Part shown: in pieces, positions 17,381 through 26,823 of the stretch
Numbering within the stretch: position 1 is the first letter of the stretch
Layout: every line of letters starts with the position of its first letter
Assembly (NCBI RefSeq): GCF_014193255.1
Contig: NZ_JACHZB010000003.1
Coordinates: 558,001-622,000 of the forward strand
Reading direction: 5' to 3'
DNA: 64,000 nucleotides
DNA from: Rhizobium sp. BK196
GTDB taxonomy: Bacteria > Pseudomonadota > Alphaproteobacteria > Rhizobiales > Rhizobiaceae
Program-made: the position numbers and the translations under genes
The notes under the pieces: model-generated
Told to the model about the DNA's origin: nothing
The model's database searches: none
The model's input: only the letters and a program-made list of their open reading frames with translations

Positions 17381-19564
17381 GTGCAGGATCCGGACAACCC
17401 CGAAAGCGGGCCAGATAAACCCGAAAGCGGGCAAGGCAAGACGCCAGATAAGCGGGAAGCCAGGAACCGCCACCTGCTGCTGCGCATCGATTCGTGGATC
17501 GACTCGACCGTCTGGAACGCCGGCTTCCGCGCCGCCGAAATCTGGGAAGACACCACCATCTTCTTCCGCCGCTTCCGTGTTCGCGGCTGGAAACGTATGG
17601 TTTTCGAACTCGCTGGCGAGGGATTGACGCTCGGTTCCGTCGGCATGGTGCTGATGCTGGCGCTCGCCCAGCCGGCTTTCGAGGCCACCAAGGAAGACTG
17701 GCGCAATCGCGGCGACTTCGCCGTCACCTTCCTCGACCGCTATGGAAACACCATCGGCCATCGCGGCGTCATCCATCAGAATTCCGTGCCAATCGACGAA
17801 CTGCCGGATTCCCTGATCAAGTCCGTTATCGCGACCGAAGACCGCCGCTTCTTCGACCATTTCGGCATCGACGTCATCGGCCTCTTTCGCGCCATGGTCA
17901 CCAATGCCCAAGCCGGCGAAGTCGTCCAGGGCGGCTCGACGCTGACGCAGCAACTCGCCAAGAACCTGTTCCTGTCCAACGAGCGCTCGATCGACCGCAA
18001 GATCACCGAAGCCTTCCTGGCGCTTTGGCTGGAAGCCAACCTCTCCAAGAAAGAGATCCTCGCGACCTATCTTGACCGCGCCTATATGGGCGGCGGCACC
18101 TTCGGCGCTGCGGCCGCGGCGCAATTCTATTTCGGCAAGAACATCACCGACGTGAACCTTGCCGAATCCGCCATGCTCGCCGGCCTCTTCAAGGCGCCGG
18201 CCAAATATGCGCCGCATGTGAATCTGCCGGCGGCGCGCGCGCGCGCCAACGAGGTGCTGACCAACCTCGTCCAGAGCGGACTGATGACCGAGGGACAGGT
18301 GATCGCCGCGCGGCGGAATCCCGCAACCGTTGTTGACCGCAACGAGGTGGAGTCACCCGATTTCTTCCTCGACTGGGCCTTCGACGAGGTGCAGCGCCTT
18401 TCACCGCGCTTCCATCAGCGCTCGCTGATCGTGCGCACCACGATCGACATGGGCATCCAGCAGGCGGCGGACGATTCCATCGAGACGTCGCTGCGCGAAT
18501 ATGGCGAGGCTTATCACGCCAAGCAGGGCGCGATGGTGATGATCGAAAATGGCGGCGCCGTGCGCGCCATGGTTGGCGGACGCGACTATGGCGAGAGCCA
18601 GTTCAACCGCGCCACCAAGGCGCTACGCCAGCCGGGCTCCTCCTTCAAGGTCTATACCTATTCGGTGGCCATGGAGAGCGGGATGACGCCGAAGACGACG
18701 ATCATCGATGCGCCGATCTCCTGGGGCAACTGGAGCCCGCACAATTACGCAAACCGCTATGCCGGGCGCATCACACTGGAAACGGCGATCGCCCAATCGA
18801 TCAATACTATTCCGGTCCGCCTTGCCAAGGAAAAGCTCGGCATTCAGCCGATCCGCGCCATGGCGAAGGCCATGGGTGTCGAAACGCCGATCCGCGACGA
18901 CGTGACGATCCCGATCGGCACGTCCGAGGTGACGGTGCTCGACCAGGCGACCGCCTATGCCGTTTTCCCGGCCGGCGGCTTCCAGTCGCGCCGTCACGGC
19001 ATCACCCAGGTCCTCGATTACGACGGGGACGTTCTCTACGATTTCGATCGTGACGAGCCACCCGCCCAGCGGGTGCTTTCCGAACAAGCCGACAGCTATA
19101 TGAACCAGATGCTGTCGCGGGTGCCCTATGTCGGGACGGCGCGCAAGGCCGCGCTGGACAACGGCGTCGTCACCGCCGGCAAGACGGGAACGACGCAGGC
19201 CTATCGCGATGCCTGGTTCGTCGGCTTCACCGGCAATTACACCTGCGCCGTCTGGTTCGGGAACGACGACTATACCTCGACCAACAACATGACCGGCGGC
19301 TCGCTGCCCGCCATGACCTTCAAGCGCGCCATGGACTATGCCCATCAGGGCGTCACGCTGCGCCCCATCCCCGGTATCGAAAACCCGCTGCCGTCCGAAC
19401 AGGATGTCGCAAAAGCCCAGGCCAACAAGCCGAAGGACGGCACGCCGGCCCTCATTCGCCCGCGCATGCTCTCGGTGCAATCGACAAACACCCTCAAGCG
19501 CATCGGCGAGAAGCTGAAGGATGCCGCACCGCTTGAAGTGCAGAAGGTCGCGAGCGCGGAGTGA
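17381..19564 (+). CDS. Class A penicillin-binding protein (PBP1-type)
   Basis: I start at GTG 17381, giving 727 residues. The N-terminus has a short charged repeat (PDNPESG, PDKPESG) and one membrane helix near residue 85. The GT51 glycosyltransferase follows, with catalytic Glu153 in ATEDRRFFDH and GGSTLTQQLAKN. The transpeptidase domain has SSFK (Ser420), SIN (Ser473) and KTGTT (Lys601). It polymerises lipid II and cross-links peptidoglycan on the outer face of the inner membrane. It lacks the OB insert of long PBP1A proteins, so it is the shorter PBP1 type seen several times per rhizobial genome. Translation starts upstream are not excluded. Confidence 0.9.
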   Translation: MQDPDNPESGPDKPESGQGKTPDKREARNRHLLLRIDSWIDSTVWNAGFRAAEIWEDTTIFFRRFRVRGWKRMVFELAGEGLTLGSVGMVLMLALAQPAFEATKEDWRNRGDFAVTFLDRYGNTIGHRGVIHQNSVPIDELPDSLIKSVIATEDRRFFDHFGIDVIGLFRAMVTNAQAGEVVQGGSTLTQQLAKNLFLSNERSIDRKITEAFLALWLEANLSKKEILATYLDRAYMGGGTFGAAAAAQFYFGKNITDVNLAESAMLAGLFKAPAKYAPHVNLPAARARANEVLTNLVQSGLMTEGQVIAARRNPATVVDRNEVESPDFFLDWAFDEVQRLSPRFHQRSLIVRTTIDMGIQQAADDSIETSLREYGEAYHAKQGAMVMIENGGAVRAMVGGRDYGESQFNRATKALRQPGSSFKVYTYSVAMESGMTPKTTIIDAPISWGNWSPHNYANRYAGRITLETAIAQSINTIPVRLAKEKLGIQPIRAMAKAMGVETPIRDDVTIPIGTSEVTVLDQATAYAVFPAGGFQSRRHGITQVLDYDGDVLYDFDRDEPPAQRVLSEQADSYMNQMLSRVPYVGTARKAALDNGVVTAGKTGTTQAYRDAWFVGFTGNYTCAVWFGNDDYTSTNNMTGGSLPAMTFKRAMDYAHQGVTLRPIPGIENPLPSEQDVAKAQANKPKDGTPALIRPRMLSVQSTNTLKRIGEKLKDAAPLEVQKVASAE

Positions 19565-19706
19565 TGTTTCACCTGTTCTAGCAAAACCGGCATGGCTGGT
19601 TCCTCAAGACAGGGGGACACATCGCCTCATGGCATTCCACCCTGCCAGAATCAGTGGTAACCCTTTCAACTGATTTGATCTTCAAGTTTGATCTTCAGGG
19701 CGCAAG

Positions 19707-20294
19707 GTGTTTCGGTTCCCCCTTTTCATCCTAATCACGCTGATCGTCGCCTTCGGCGGCGGGATCATGATTTCGCTTTATGCGCTGGATGCGACGCAGG
19801 GGTTCGGGGCGATCAAGCTCGGTGCCTGGGAGGCTTTTCCGGAACTCCAGACCGTCGACGCTGATCCCTATGCGAAGTCGCATCGTGCGCGTGCAGGCAA
19901 GCTGCTCTATGGCAGCGCGGAAGGGCTGATATTTATAGCAGGTGTGGACGATAGCGGCGAGCGGCTGAACGCCGCCTGCCACTACCGTATCACCGGCCAG
20001 ACGCCGCCGGCGCGGCTGTGGACGCTGTTTACTGCAGACAATGCCGGCAACCCCGTTTCCCTGCAGGCGAGCCTGCCGGCGGCGCTGAATTCATGGACGG
20101 TGCTGCGACAGCCCGACAGCAGCTTCGCCATCGACATCGCCGCACGGGCTCAGCCCGGCAACTGGCTGGCGCTGCCGCAGGCCGGCTCGTTCCGGCTGGT
20201 GCTGACCCTGTTCGACACGCCTACGGCCGGCAGCTCCGGCGTGATTGACCTTTCCATGCCGAAGCTGACCAAGATCGGATGCGGCAATGCTTAG
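19707..20294 (+). CDS. DUF1214 membrane-anchored protein
   Basis: GTG 19707 begins a 195-residue protein with one N-terminal helix (PLFILITLIVAFGGGIMISLYAL) and a periplasmic DUF1214 domain, including CHYRITGQTPPARLWTLFTAD, SLPAALNSWTV and the ending GSFRLVLTLFDTPT. In many proteins DUF1214 is fused behind DUF1254; here the two are separate genes, DUF1214 first, overlapping by eight bases. Function is unknown; the pairing suggests one periplasmic complex. Confidence 0.85.
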   Translation: MFRFPLFILITLIVAFGGGIMISLYALDATQGFGAIKLGAWEAFPELQTVDADPYAKSHRARAGKLLYGSAEGLIFIAGVDDSGERLNAACHYRITGQTPPARLWTLFTADNAGNPVSLQASLPAALNSWTVLRQPDSSFAIDIAARAQPGNWLALPQAGSFRLVLTLFDTPTAGSSGVIDLSMPKLTKIGCGNA

Positions 20295-20835
20295 GGTGTT
20301 CTTCGCCCTCCTCGCCGGGCTTTTCGGCGCAGCGCTTCTGCACCTCGTCATCATTCTCGCGCTGCCACACTTCACCGGCCGTGATGCGGCGACGCGCGTG
20401 GAGGCGGAAGGCGATCCGAACAATTTCTATCTGCTCAGCAGCCGATATGACGAGGCGGAGCTCGCCAATGGCGATCCCTTCGTGCGCACCGCCGTCTGCT
20501 CCTTCGATGTGGGCGAGGCTCCGGTGCATTTCACCGCCAAGGGCAATGTGCCTTTCTGGTCGATCGCGATCTACGACCGCGCCTCGAACGAGGTCTTCAG
20601 CATGAACGACCGCACCTCCGTCGGCGGCGCGCTCGACGTTCTCGCAGCAAGTCCCATCCAATTGACGGATCTCCGCAAGAACCTGCCGCAGGCGCTGGAG
20701 CAGACGATCATGGTGGAGATGGCGCATCCCGAGGGTTATGCGGTGCTGCGTACGTTGGCGCCGCGGTCAAGCTTCGACGAAGCGGCTCGGGCTTTTCTGA
20801 CGGAAGCGGGCTGCGATGAACTCGATGCCCGCTAG
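20287..20835 (+). CDS. DUF1254 membrane-anchored protein
   Basis: A 182-residue partner of the DUF1214 protein. Its ATG (20287) lies inside the end of the preceding gene (ATGCTTAG). The N-terminal helix (FFALLAGLFGAALLHLVIILAL) anchors a periplasmic domain with VRTAVCSFDVGEAPVHF and PFWSIAIYDRASNEVFSMNDRT, a DUF1254-type core. Here it is much shorter than the standalone DUF1254 proteins. Function unknown; coupled translation points to a fixed stoichiometry with DUF1214. Confidence 0.82.
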   Translation: MLRVFFALLAGLFGAALLHLVIILALPHFTGRDAATRVEAEGDPNNFYLLSSRYDEAELANGDPFVRTAVCSFDVGEAPVHFTAKGNVPFWSIAIYDRASNEVFSMNDRTSVGGALDVLAASPIQLTDLRKNLPQALEQTIMVEMAHPEGYAVLRTLAPRSSFDEAARAFLTEAGCDELDAR

Positions 20836-20850
20836 GGTTGTTTTCGTGGG

Positions 20851-21021
20851 TTACTTGTTGTTGACGCGCGGCGCAGAATGCGTCGGGCTTTTATCAGGGG
20901 TTTCGACGATCCGTTCATAGCGGACGCCGGTGAACCAGAGGATTTTTGCTTCGTGGGGCTCCTTGCCCGTGCGGCGCGGCTCCTCACGCAGCCGGTCCGC
21001 CAATGCGACTACAATTGCCAT
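20851..21021 (-). CDS. Small hypothetical protein (56 aa)
   Basis: ATG 21021 is preceded by GCAAGGAGACGAGA, an excellent Shine-Dalgarno, and opens a 56-residue frame closing with TAA at 20851. The protein begins MAIVVALADRLREEPRRTG and contains AKILWFTGVRYERIVE; it is basic and soluble with a short amphipathic start. I do not recognise a characterised family. Wide GC-rich codon use like the neighbours and the strong ribosome-binding site support a real gene. It is convergent with the DUF1254 gene. Confidence 0.55.
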   Translation of the reverse strand: MAIVVALADRLREEPRRTGKEPHEAKILWFTGVRYERIVETPDKSPTHSAPRVNNK

Positions 21022-21552
21022 TCTCGTCTCCTTGCACTGCCCGAGACGGATGAACTTGCGATGGATTTCACCCTGCCCGCCATGTTGCGGGCCAGCGCGT
21101 CCTCAAGCGCCGGATGAACCGGATCGAGGGCATTCGCGCCTTTCTCACGGCACCTGACTGAAATACCGTGATGTTGCGGAGCTTCCACGATCGATATTCC
21201 CAAATCGCGTCGTTCCTGTCCGAATTGAGACACACGACAGTTAACAGATTACTAATATTCTGCCATTGCTTGAGCAGTCTGCTCGGCACCGAGATAACGC
21301 GCAGAATGGTTGTTTGGTTGCAGCCGCGGAAAAGAAAAGCCAAGCCGACATCTATCCGATAAAGTTGAAGGCAATTCAAATGGTTAGGGGTCAAAGCCGC
21401 AAGCGGGGGGCATGTGTTGCAAATATGCGTCATGAAAATATTAATTGCAGCAGGGTTGGATCGGTGTATCCTCCTCCCATCGGCCAAAAGGGTTAAGGCG
21501 ACGGCCGCTCGGGAGATCATACGTGCTCTTGCTGTCATTCGGAGCGCAGCCC
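21022..21552. other. Intergenic stretch of lower GC content
   Basis: About 530 bases between two small genes transcribed away from each other. From about 21160 the sequence is visibly richer in A/T than the flanks. Overlapping frames on both strands are short and lack ribosome-binding sites, so I support no further gene. It presumably holds both promoters; no tRNA-like fold or long repeat was seen. Confidence 0.4.
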
Positions 21553-21759
21553 ATGTCCTTTCTCTATAATTCGGCCTTCACGTCAGAAGACCTGGATGTG
21601 TTGCGCGATGCACTGGATGCTTGGTGCGCGGAAAAGCGTATCGACATCAGAAGTGTCGAAGCACAATTCGCCGCTTCCACGGCGCTCGACCTTTACCAGT
21701 CCGGCCATGACGATCACGACAAACTTCTGTCGGCGCTCAGAAGCCGCAAGAGCCTTTAG
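21553..21759 (+). CDS. Small conserved-looking hypothetical protein (68 aa)
   Basis: ATG 21553 follows GGAGCGCAGCCC and gives 68 residues: MSFLYNSAFTSEDLDVL, then DAWCAEKRIDIRS, EAQFAASTALDLYQSGH and a Lys/Arg end. Two or three amphipathic helices and one Cys are expected, and it is soluble. I recognise the type as a small protein common in rhizobia without assigned function. It stands alone; a longer in-frame extension upstream is not supported by a ribosome-binding site. Confidence 0.65.
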   Translation: MSFLYNSAFTSEDLDVLRDALDAWCAEKRIDIRSVEAQFAASTALDLYQSGHDDHDKLLSALRSRKSL

Positions 21760-22048
21760 ATTATTGCCGGCTATTTACCTCCATCTTTAAATGCTGAGGA
21801 TTGCCTCACCTCCGGCGCGGTAGATTTTATTTTGCCGGCTCATCAAGCTGCAACACGCAAAACGTGTACATTTCTGTTGCATTTTAATAAAATCTTCAGC
21901 ATGCATTAACCGTACCGGTGTAGGATTTGTTCATAACCGTATGGTCCGACATGCGTTCCGCCAGCGCTTGTCAGCCCACGGTCTCCCGCTTGTTCTGCGT
22001 TTTCAGGGTGTGCTTGTGCGTGACCGGTTTCGAGACCTAGAAGGCCCC

Positions 22049-23065
22049 ATGGCCGTCAGGAAGAAGGACGTGGTGTTAATGGCGACTGTCAGCAGTTTCG
22101 AGAACCTGTCATATCCGACACGCTCCGAACTGCGCCAGTTTGCCGAACTCTTCATGCCGCTGTTTCAGGCCTCCTCCGAAGAGGCAAGGCGTCAGGCCGT
22201 GGCAGCCCTTTCCCAGTGCGAGAACATGCCGGCAGCAGTCGCACTCTTCATCGGCAACCAGCCGATCGAAGTCTCCGCCCCTTTTCTCACCGCCTCCAAG
22301 GCGATCAGCGACGACACGCTAATCACCATTGCCCGCACACAAGGTGCTGCACATGTAAAGGCTATCGTCAGCAGGGATTCCCTCTCGCCTGCAGTCATCG
22401 ATGCGCTGGTGGCCTTGCGCCAGGCAGAGCTGCGGCCGGTCGCCGCCGCACCTGCCGAGCAGCCGGCGATGCCGCTTTCGCCGATGCCTGCCCCGCCCGA
22501 AGTGAACCGGGAGGAAGCGCGGCGTCTTGCCGATGAAGCGGCGCTGCGCGAGCGCATCCGCAGCCTTGCAGGCCATCTCCGCCGCAATGATGAGGACCGG
22601 CTCGGCCTTCGCTCGTTGTCCGACATTCAGGAGGCGCTGCTGGTGCGCTTTGCCCGCTCGCGCGAGGGCACGCATTTCGCCACCGCACTTGCCGATGCGC
22701 TGTCGGCCAGCCGATGGCTTGCCGAGCGCATCATGCTCGACCTCTCGGGCCAGCAGCTCGCCATCACGCTGACCAGCCTCGGCATGAGCTTTCTCGATTC
22801 CGTCTTCGTGCTGGAAAAGCTCTATCCGCATCTTGCCGAGGTACAGCACAATGTCAGCCGCGCCTTTCTCGTACTCGATGCGCTGGACCCGGAAGAGTGC
22901 CATGCACGCGTTGAGGCCTGGTGTCGGGCCGACAGCTACACCTATAATCCGGTCAAGCCGGCCGCAGCACAGCCGGTTCCCGCGGCCCAGGCGCAGGCTC
23001 CATCCTATCGCTTCATCCGGCAGGCGCCGCTGCGCGACCTCAAGAGCGTCAACCGGGCGCGCTAG
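22049..23065 (+). CDS. DUF2336 protein
   Basis: A 338-residue soluble helical-repeat protein of the DUF2336 family (alphaproteobacterial, uncharacterised). It begins LSYPTRSELRQFAELFMPLFQ, continues with HEAT-like helices including LFIGNQPIEVSAPFL, and has a Pro/Ala linker (about 125-145) before a second helical domain. The start is uncertain: ATG 22049 follows AAGGCCCC, and ATG 22079 follows AAGGACG; the homology seems to begin only after the second. About 290 bases upstream (21760-22048) hold no gene I can support. Confidence 0.8.
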   Translation: MAVRKKDVVLMATVSSFENLSYPTRSELRQFAELFMPLFQASSEEARRQAVAALSQCENMPAAVALFIGNQPIEVSAPFLTASKAISDDTLITIARTQGAAHVKAIVSRDSLSPAVIDALVALRQAELRPVAAAPAEQPAMPLSPMPAPPEVNREEARRLADEAALRERIRSLAGHLRRNDEDRLGLRSLSDIQEALLVRFARSREGTHFATALADALSASRWLAERIMLDLSGQQLAITLTSLGMSFLDSVFVLEKLYPHLAEVQHNVSRAFLVLDALDPEECHARVEAWCRADSYTYNPVKPAAAQPVPAAQAQAPSYRFIRQAPLRDLKSVNRAR

Positions 23066-23142
23066 CCGTTTAGCAATGAGCGCTGGCTGCGCGACGAGCC
23101 CCAGCTCGACGTCATGACGCCCATCGCGAGGTCTGCGACATT

Positions 23143-23175
23143 GCCGAGCTACTGTCTGCCGAGAGTTAGCTCGGC
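23143..23175. terminator. Hairpin between DUF2336 and ABC-F genes
   Basis: GCCGAGCTA (23143-23151) and TAGCTCGGC (23167-23175) form a perfect 9-bp stem with a 15-base loop, midway between two convergent genes. There is no clear T-tract on either side. Confidence 0.5.
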
Positions 23176-23190
23176 ATCTCCTTCGCGTAA

Positions 23191-24777
23191 TTATCTTGCC
23201 GGCAATTCCAGCCGGCGCGTGATGCCGACCATCTCCAGGAACACCTCGTCATGGCTGACGATCAGCAGTGCGCCGTCATAAGCCCCGAGACCTGCTTCGA
23301 CGGCAGCGACGGAATCGATGTCGAGGTGGTTCGTCGGCTCGTCGAGGATCAGCAGCGACGGCGGTGTCGCGCCGCCGAGAACGCAGGCAAGGCCAGCGCG
23401 CAGAAGCTGGCCGCCAGACAAAGTGGAGACGATCTGCAGCGCCGCATCTGCCCGGAACATGAAGCGGGCAAGTGCTGCGCGGCAGGCATTCTCATCCGAT
23501 TGCGGATTCAGGCGCCGGAAATTGTCGCGGATCGAGGTTTCGGGGTCGAGCAGGCTGACGCGCTGGTCGAGCATCGAAAAAGAGGTCAGCACTCGGACCG
23601 TTCCTTCCCGCGGCTGCAGATCGCCTGAAATCAGCGCCAGCAAAGTCGTCTTGCCCGAGCCGTTGGGGCCGGTCACAGCGATACGTTCGGGACCTGTAAT
23701 CTCGAAGGACAGTTTGCGGATGACGGGCTCATCCGCCTCGTAACCGGCCGTGACCGCATCGATCTTCAGCACCGATCTGCCCGGCGGCAGGCCGGTCGAA
23801 GGCAGTTTGACGGAGAGCGGCTGCAGGATCTCGATGCGTTTGCGCGCCTCCTCGGCATCCGCAAGCGCCTCCGCGCGACGCCGTTCGGCGAGGCGGGCAT
23901 TCTCGCCGCTGGTATTCTCCGCCTGCCGTTTCAGGCCGCCGGCAACGATACGGGGCATGTCGCCCCTGGCCGCTTTCTTCTGGCCGGCGCTGTCCTTGCG
24001 GGCCTTGCGCTCGGCCGTTTCCTGCGCGCTGCGGGAAACCTCGGCCACGCGTTTTTTGGCGTCCGCCAGATCGTGCTCGGCGGCGGCAAGTTCAAGCGCT
24101 TTGCGGGCGCGATAATCGCTCCAGTTTCCGCCGTAGCGGGTGGCGCCTAAGGTCGTCAGCTCGACGATGGTGTCCATCGTCTCCAGCAGTTCGCGGTCAT
24201 GGCTGACGACCAGAGCGCCGTGGCGCCAGCCACCGAGAAGCGAGAGCACTGCCTCACGCCCGTCCCGATCCAAATTGTTGGTCGGTTCGTCGAGGATCAG
24301 AAAATCCGGATCTTCGAAGATCAGGGCGGCGAGTGCTGCGCGGGTGCGCTGGCCGCCGGAGAGCGCAGCCAGCAGCGTCTGCGGCGCGGCGGCGAGGCCG
24401 GCACGTTCCAGCGCGGCTTCGATGCGGGCTTCGAGCGTCCAGTCGGCAACGGCAAGTTCATCGGCACTCGCTTCGCCGCCTTCGGCACGACCGAGAATGG
24501 CAAGCGCCTGCGTTGCGCCGAAGAGGTCGGCGACCGTTTCATCCGGCCCGACCTGCACACTCTGGCGCAAGATGCCGATAGTGCCGGATACGGTGACGGA
24601 GCCGGTCTGCGGCTGCAACTCGCCGGCCACCAGCTTCATAAGCGTCGTCTTGCCGACGCCGTTGCGACCGACAAGACCGGCGCGCTCAGCGTTGAAGCTC
24701 AGATCGATATTGGAAAGAAGCGGCCGGCCGTCAGGCGTGGACCACGAAAGATTGGCAAGTGTGATAAATGCAGGCAT
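23191..24777 (-). CDS. ABC-F family ATPase, second copy
   Basis: A 528-residue soluble double ATPase. The first nucleotide-binding domain has GRNGVGKTT (Walker A), ALSGGQRTRAAL and ILDEPTNNLD; the second has GPNGSGKTT, TLSGGQLLRAGL and ILDEPTNHLD. The linker (about 240-320) is unusually rich in Ala, Lys, Arg and Glu (AERKARKDSAGQKKAARGD). It differs clearly from the ABC-F protein at 2393 and so is not a recent duplicate. The family works on ribosomes. ATG 24777 is chosen, as it lies next to the first strand (MPAFITLANLSW). Confidence 0.92.
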   Translation of the reverse strand: MPAFITLANLSWSTPDGRPLLSNIDLSFNAERAGLVGRNGVGKTTLMKLVAGELQPQTGSVTVSGTIGILRQSVQVGPDETVADLFGATQALAILGRAEGGEASADELAVADWTLEARIEAALERAGLAAAPQTLLAALSGGQRTRAALAALIFEDPDFLILDEPTNNLDRDGREAVLSLLGGWRHGALVVSHDRELLETMDTIVELTTLGATRYGGNWSDYRARKALELAAAEHDLADAKKRVAEVSRSAQETAERKARKDSAGQKKAARGDMPRIVAGGLKRQAENTSGENARLAERRRAEALADAEEARKRIEILQPLSVKLPSTGLPPGRSVLKIDAVTAGYEADEPVIRKLSFEITGPERIAVTGPNGSGKTTLLALISGDLQPREGTVRVLTSFSMLDQRVSLLDPETSIRDNFRRLNPQSDENACRAALARFMFRADAALQIVSTLSGGQLLRAGLACVLGGATPPSLLILDEPTNHLDIDSVAAVEAGLGAYDGALLIVSHDEVFLEMVGITRRLELPAR

Positions 24778-24901
24778 GGAAATCCCCGATGGCAAGGCGA
24801 ATTGGCATTGCGATCAGGTTGGAATCCATTTTGCACCGTCCTGTTGGTATTGCGGATGGCGGTAAACTAGGCGGCAATTGGCGTAAATTCAAGGCAGACC
24901 A

Positions 24902-25240
24902 TCAGCCCGTCATCGGAATGAGTTCCGAGGCCTTGTCTGTCTCCAGCTCGACAATCCAGAGATCGGGGTCGAACTTGCGCTCGCGCTCCAGCATTTCCTG
25001 CACCTCGTGCGGCTCGGCGCGCTCCAGCCTGATTTCGAACAGGCGGTCGCCGCTGCTCTCCTCGTCGAAGAAGCTTTGGGGGGCCGGCGCATAGAGGGTT
25101 TCGAGCCCGTCGCGGAAGCGCTGGCGAATGAAGATGGCACCCGCCTCCTCCGCGCCCTTCTTCTCCACCGCAGCAAAATCGCCGGCGGAAAAGACCCTGC
25201 GGACGAGTGCGGAAACGTAGATATCTGCGCGCAATCTCAT
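24902..25240 (-). CDS. DUF1491 protein
   Basis: A 112-residue soluble protein that matches the alphaproteobacterial DUF1491 pattern: an N-terminal RLRADIYVSALVRRV, GAIFIRQRF, then an acidic helix EVQEMLERERKFDPDLWIVELE. Its function is unknown. It stands by itself between the chemoreceptor gene, 37 bases upstream on the same strand, and the ABC-F gene, so it could be cotranscribed with the chemoreceptor. Confidence 0.82.
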   Translation of the reverse strand: MRLRADIYVSALVRRVFSAGDFAAVEKKGAEEAGAIFIRQRFRDGLETLYAPAPQSFFDEESSGDRLFEIRLERAEPHEVQEMLERERKFDPDLWIVELETDKASELIPMTG

Positions 25241-25277
25241 GGGCGCGGTATAGACCGCCCAGCTGGTGGCGGCAACG

Positions 25278-26726
25278 CTATACCTTAACCGCCAGCCGCA
25301 GCCCGCCCCAATGCCTGCCGCGGACGGTGATCGGCGCGGAAATATCCTTCATCATCACGAAATTGCCGCCGCCCATGTCTCGTCGATAGGTCTGAACGAG
25401 GAAGGGCGCGGTGCTTCTGCCGGCAGCAAGGCCGACACGATCGTTGAAGATGCGGCGGTTGCGGCAGTTGGCGGTATTCCAGACGGTGTCGCCTGGCCGC
25501 TGCGGCTGCGAGAACTTCTTGTTATGGGTCGGCAGGTAGCCATTTTCGTCGACGGCGGCGCAGAAGGCGATGCGCTCATCCGAACCGGCAACCGGTTCCT
25601 GGATCGGCGGCAGCAGGCGGTCGGCGAGGCCTGTGAAGGGAGCCATCATCTGCACCGGGTCGGTGCCGGGAATGGGCTGATACTGTCGATTGAACAGGCT
25701 TTCCATACCGATTGCGCCTTCGGCCACCGCACGCTCCAGAGCATGCGATATCTGGGCAGCGACGGATTGCGCCTGTTCGATCCAGCGGCGGTCGGCGGTT
25801 TCCACACCGGCGCTCGCGGTCAACTGGATCAACGTTTCCGACAGGCCGACGACGCTGTCGACGCGTTTGGCCGCCTGCTGCAGCCGGCCGTTGGAATCCA
25901 GCACCTCCGCAGACATTTCGCCGAGCTGAGCGACGAAGCCGGCGCAGTCGCGATCCACGGCCTCGGTCGTATTGGCCATGACGGCGGATGAATCGAGGAT
26001 GCGGGTAATGACATGCTCCATGCTTTCGAAGGCGCCGCGCATAGCCTCGGACTTTTCGCTGACGCCGGCAGCACTCTTGCGGGCCCCGCCGCCGACAGTC
26101 GAGAGACGATCGATCTTGACGCGAAGCTGCTCCAGCGTTTCCTGAATGGAGCCCGTCGCCTTGGACGTCTGCAGCGATAAAGCCCGAATCTCAGAGGCGA
26201 CGACGGCGAAGCCCTTGCCCGCCTCGCCGGCGCGGGCGGCCTCGATCGCGGCATTGAGTGCCAGAAGGTTAGTCTGGCGAGCGATGGTGCTGATTTCGGC
26301 GGCCACCTTGTCCACGTCGGTGAGCGAGCGGGAGAAGCCGGAGATTTCAGTGCTGATCTCTTCCGAGGACTGGACCATATGGCGGATTTCCTGGACCGAG
26401 CCGGACAGGCGATCGGCCGATTCCTTCAGCATGTGACGCGCCTGGGTGGCGGTGCTGTCCGTCTCGCGCAGCGAAACGGCAACGGAGCGGTTGGTCTCGG
26501 CGATGGAAAGGGCTGTGCGGGTGACATCGTCGAAGGCGGCGGCATGGCGGGCGGACATCGCCGCCATGTCCTGAATGGCGCCGGCTATATCGACGAGGTC
26601 TACTCCAAGCGTGGAGGCTTCTTCGGCGAGGCGCGAGAGAATATGGCGCAGGGTGTCGCGATCCGGTCCATCCGGCGCATGGGCTGGACCTCCCGCATTA
26701 TCCTCTACGGCCTTCAGCGCCTGCAT
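25278..26726 (-). CDS. Soluble methyl-accepting chemotaxis protein with C-terminal sensor
   Basis: The 482-residue protein has no membrane segment. The N-terminal two thirds form the coiled-coil MCP signalling module, with the hairpin tip core [33 protein letters not shown] (about residues 150-185 hold the key part). The last 130 residues (from about [11 protein letters not shown]) form a Cache/PAS-like sensor ending [19 protein letters not shown]. Sensor after signalling module is the reverse of the classical order. It would signal through CheA/CheW in the cytoplasm. GGGGGAGC before ATG 26726 supports the start. No CheA-CheW genes are in the window. Confidence 0.87.
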   Translation of the reverse strand: MQALKAVEDNAGGPAHAPDGPDRDTLRHILSRLAEEASTLGVDLVDIAGAIQDMAAMSARHAAAFDDVTRTALSIAETNRSVAVSLRETDSTATQARHMLKESADRLSGSVQEIRHMVQSSEEISTEISGFSRSLTDVDKVAAEISTIARQTNLLALNAAIEAARAGEAGKGFAVVASEIRALSLQTSKATGSIQETLEQLRVKIDRLSTVGGGARKSAAGVSEKSEAMRGAFESMEHVITRILDSSAVMANTTEAVDRDCAGFVAQLGEMSAEVLDSNGRLQQAAKRVDSVVGLSETLIQLTASAGVETADRRWIEQAQSVAAQISHALERAVAEGAIGMESLFNRQYQPIPGTDPVQMMAPFTGLADRLLPPIQEPVAGSDERIAFCAAVDENGYLPTHNKKFSQPQRPGDTVWNTANCRNRRIFNDRVGLAAGRSTAPFLVQTYRRDMGGGNFVMMKDISAPITVRGRHWGGLRLAVKV

Positions 26727-26823
26727 GATCGAGCTCCCCCAAGCTATATTAGAGAAGCTTCAAGCAACATGGTTAACAATTGCCTAAGAATATGGCAGCT
26801 TATACTTAGGTCTTACGTGGCCT

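Noticed and set aside
21009..21233. 74-codon minus frame overlapping the 56-residue gene
   Set aside because: It starts at GTG without a ribosome-binding site and ends inside the better-supported small gene.
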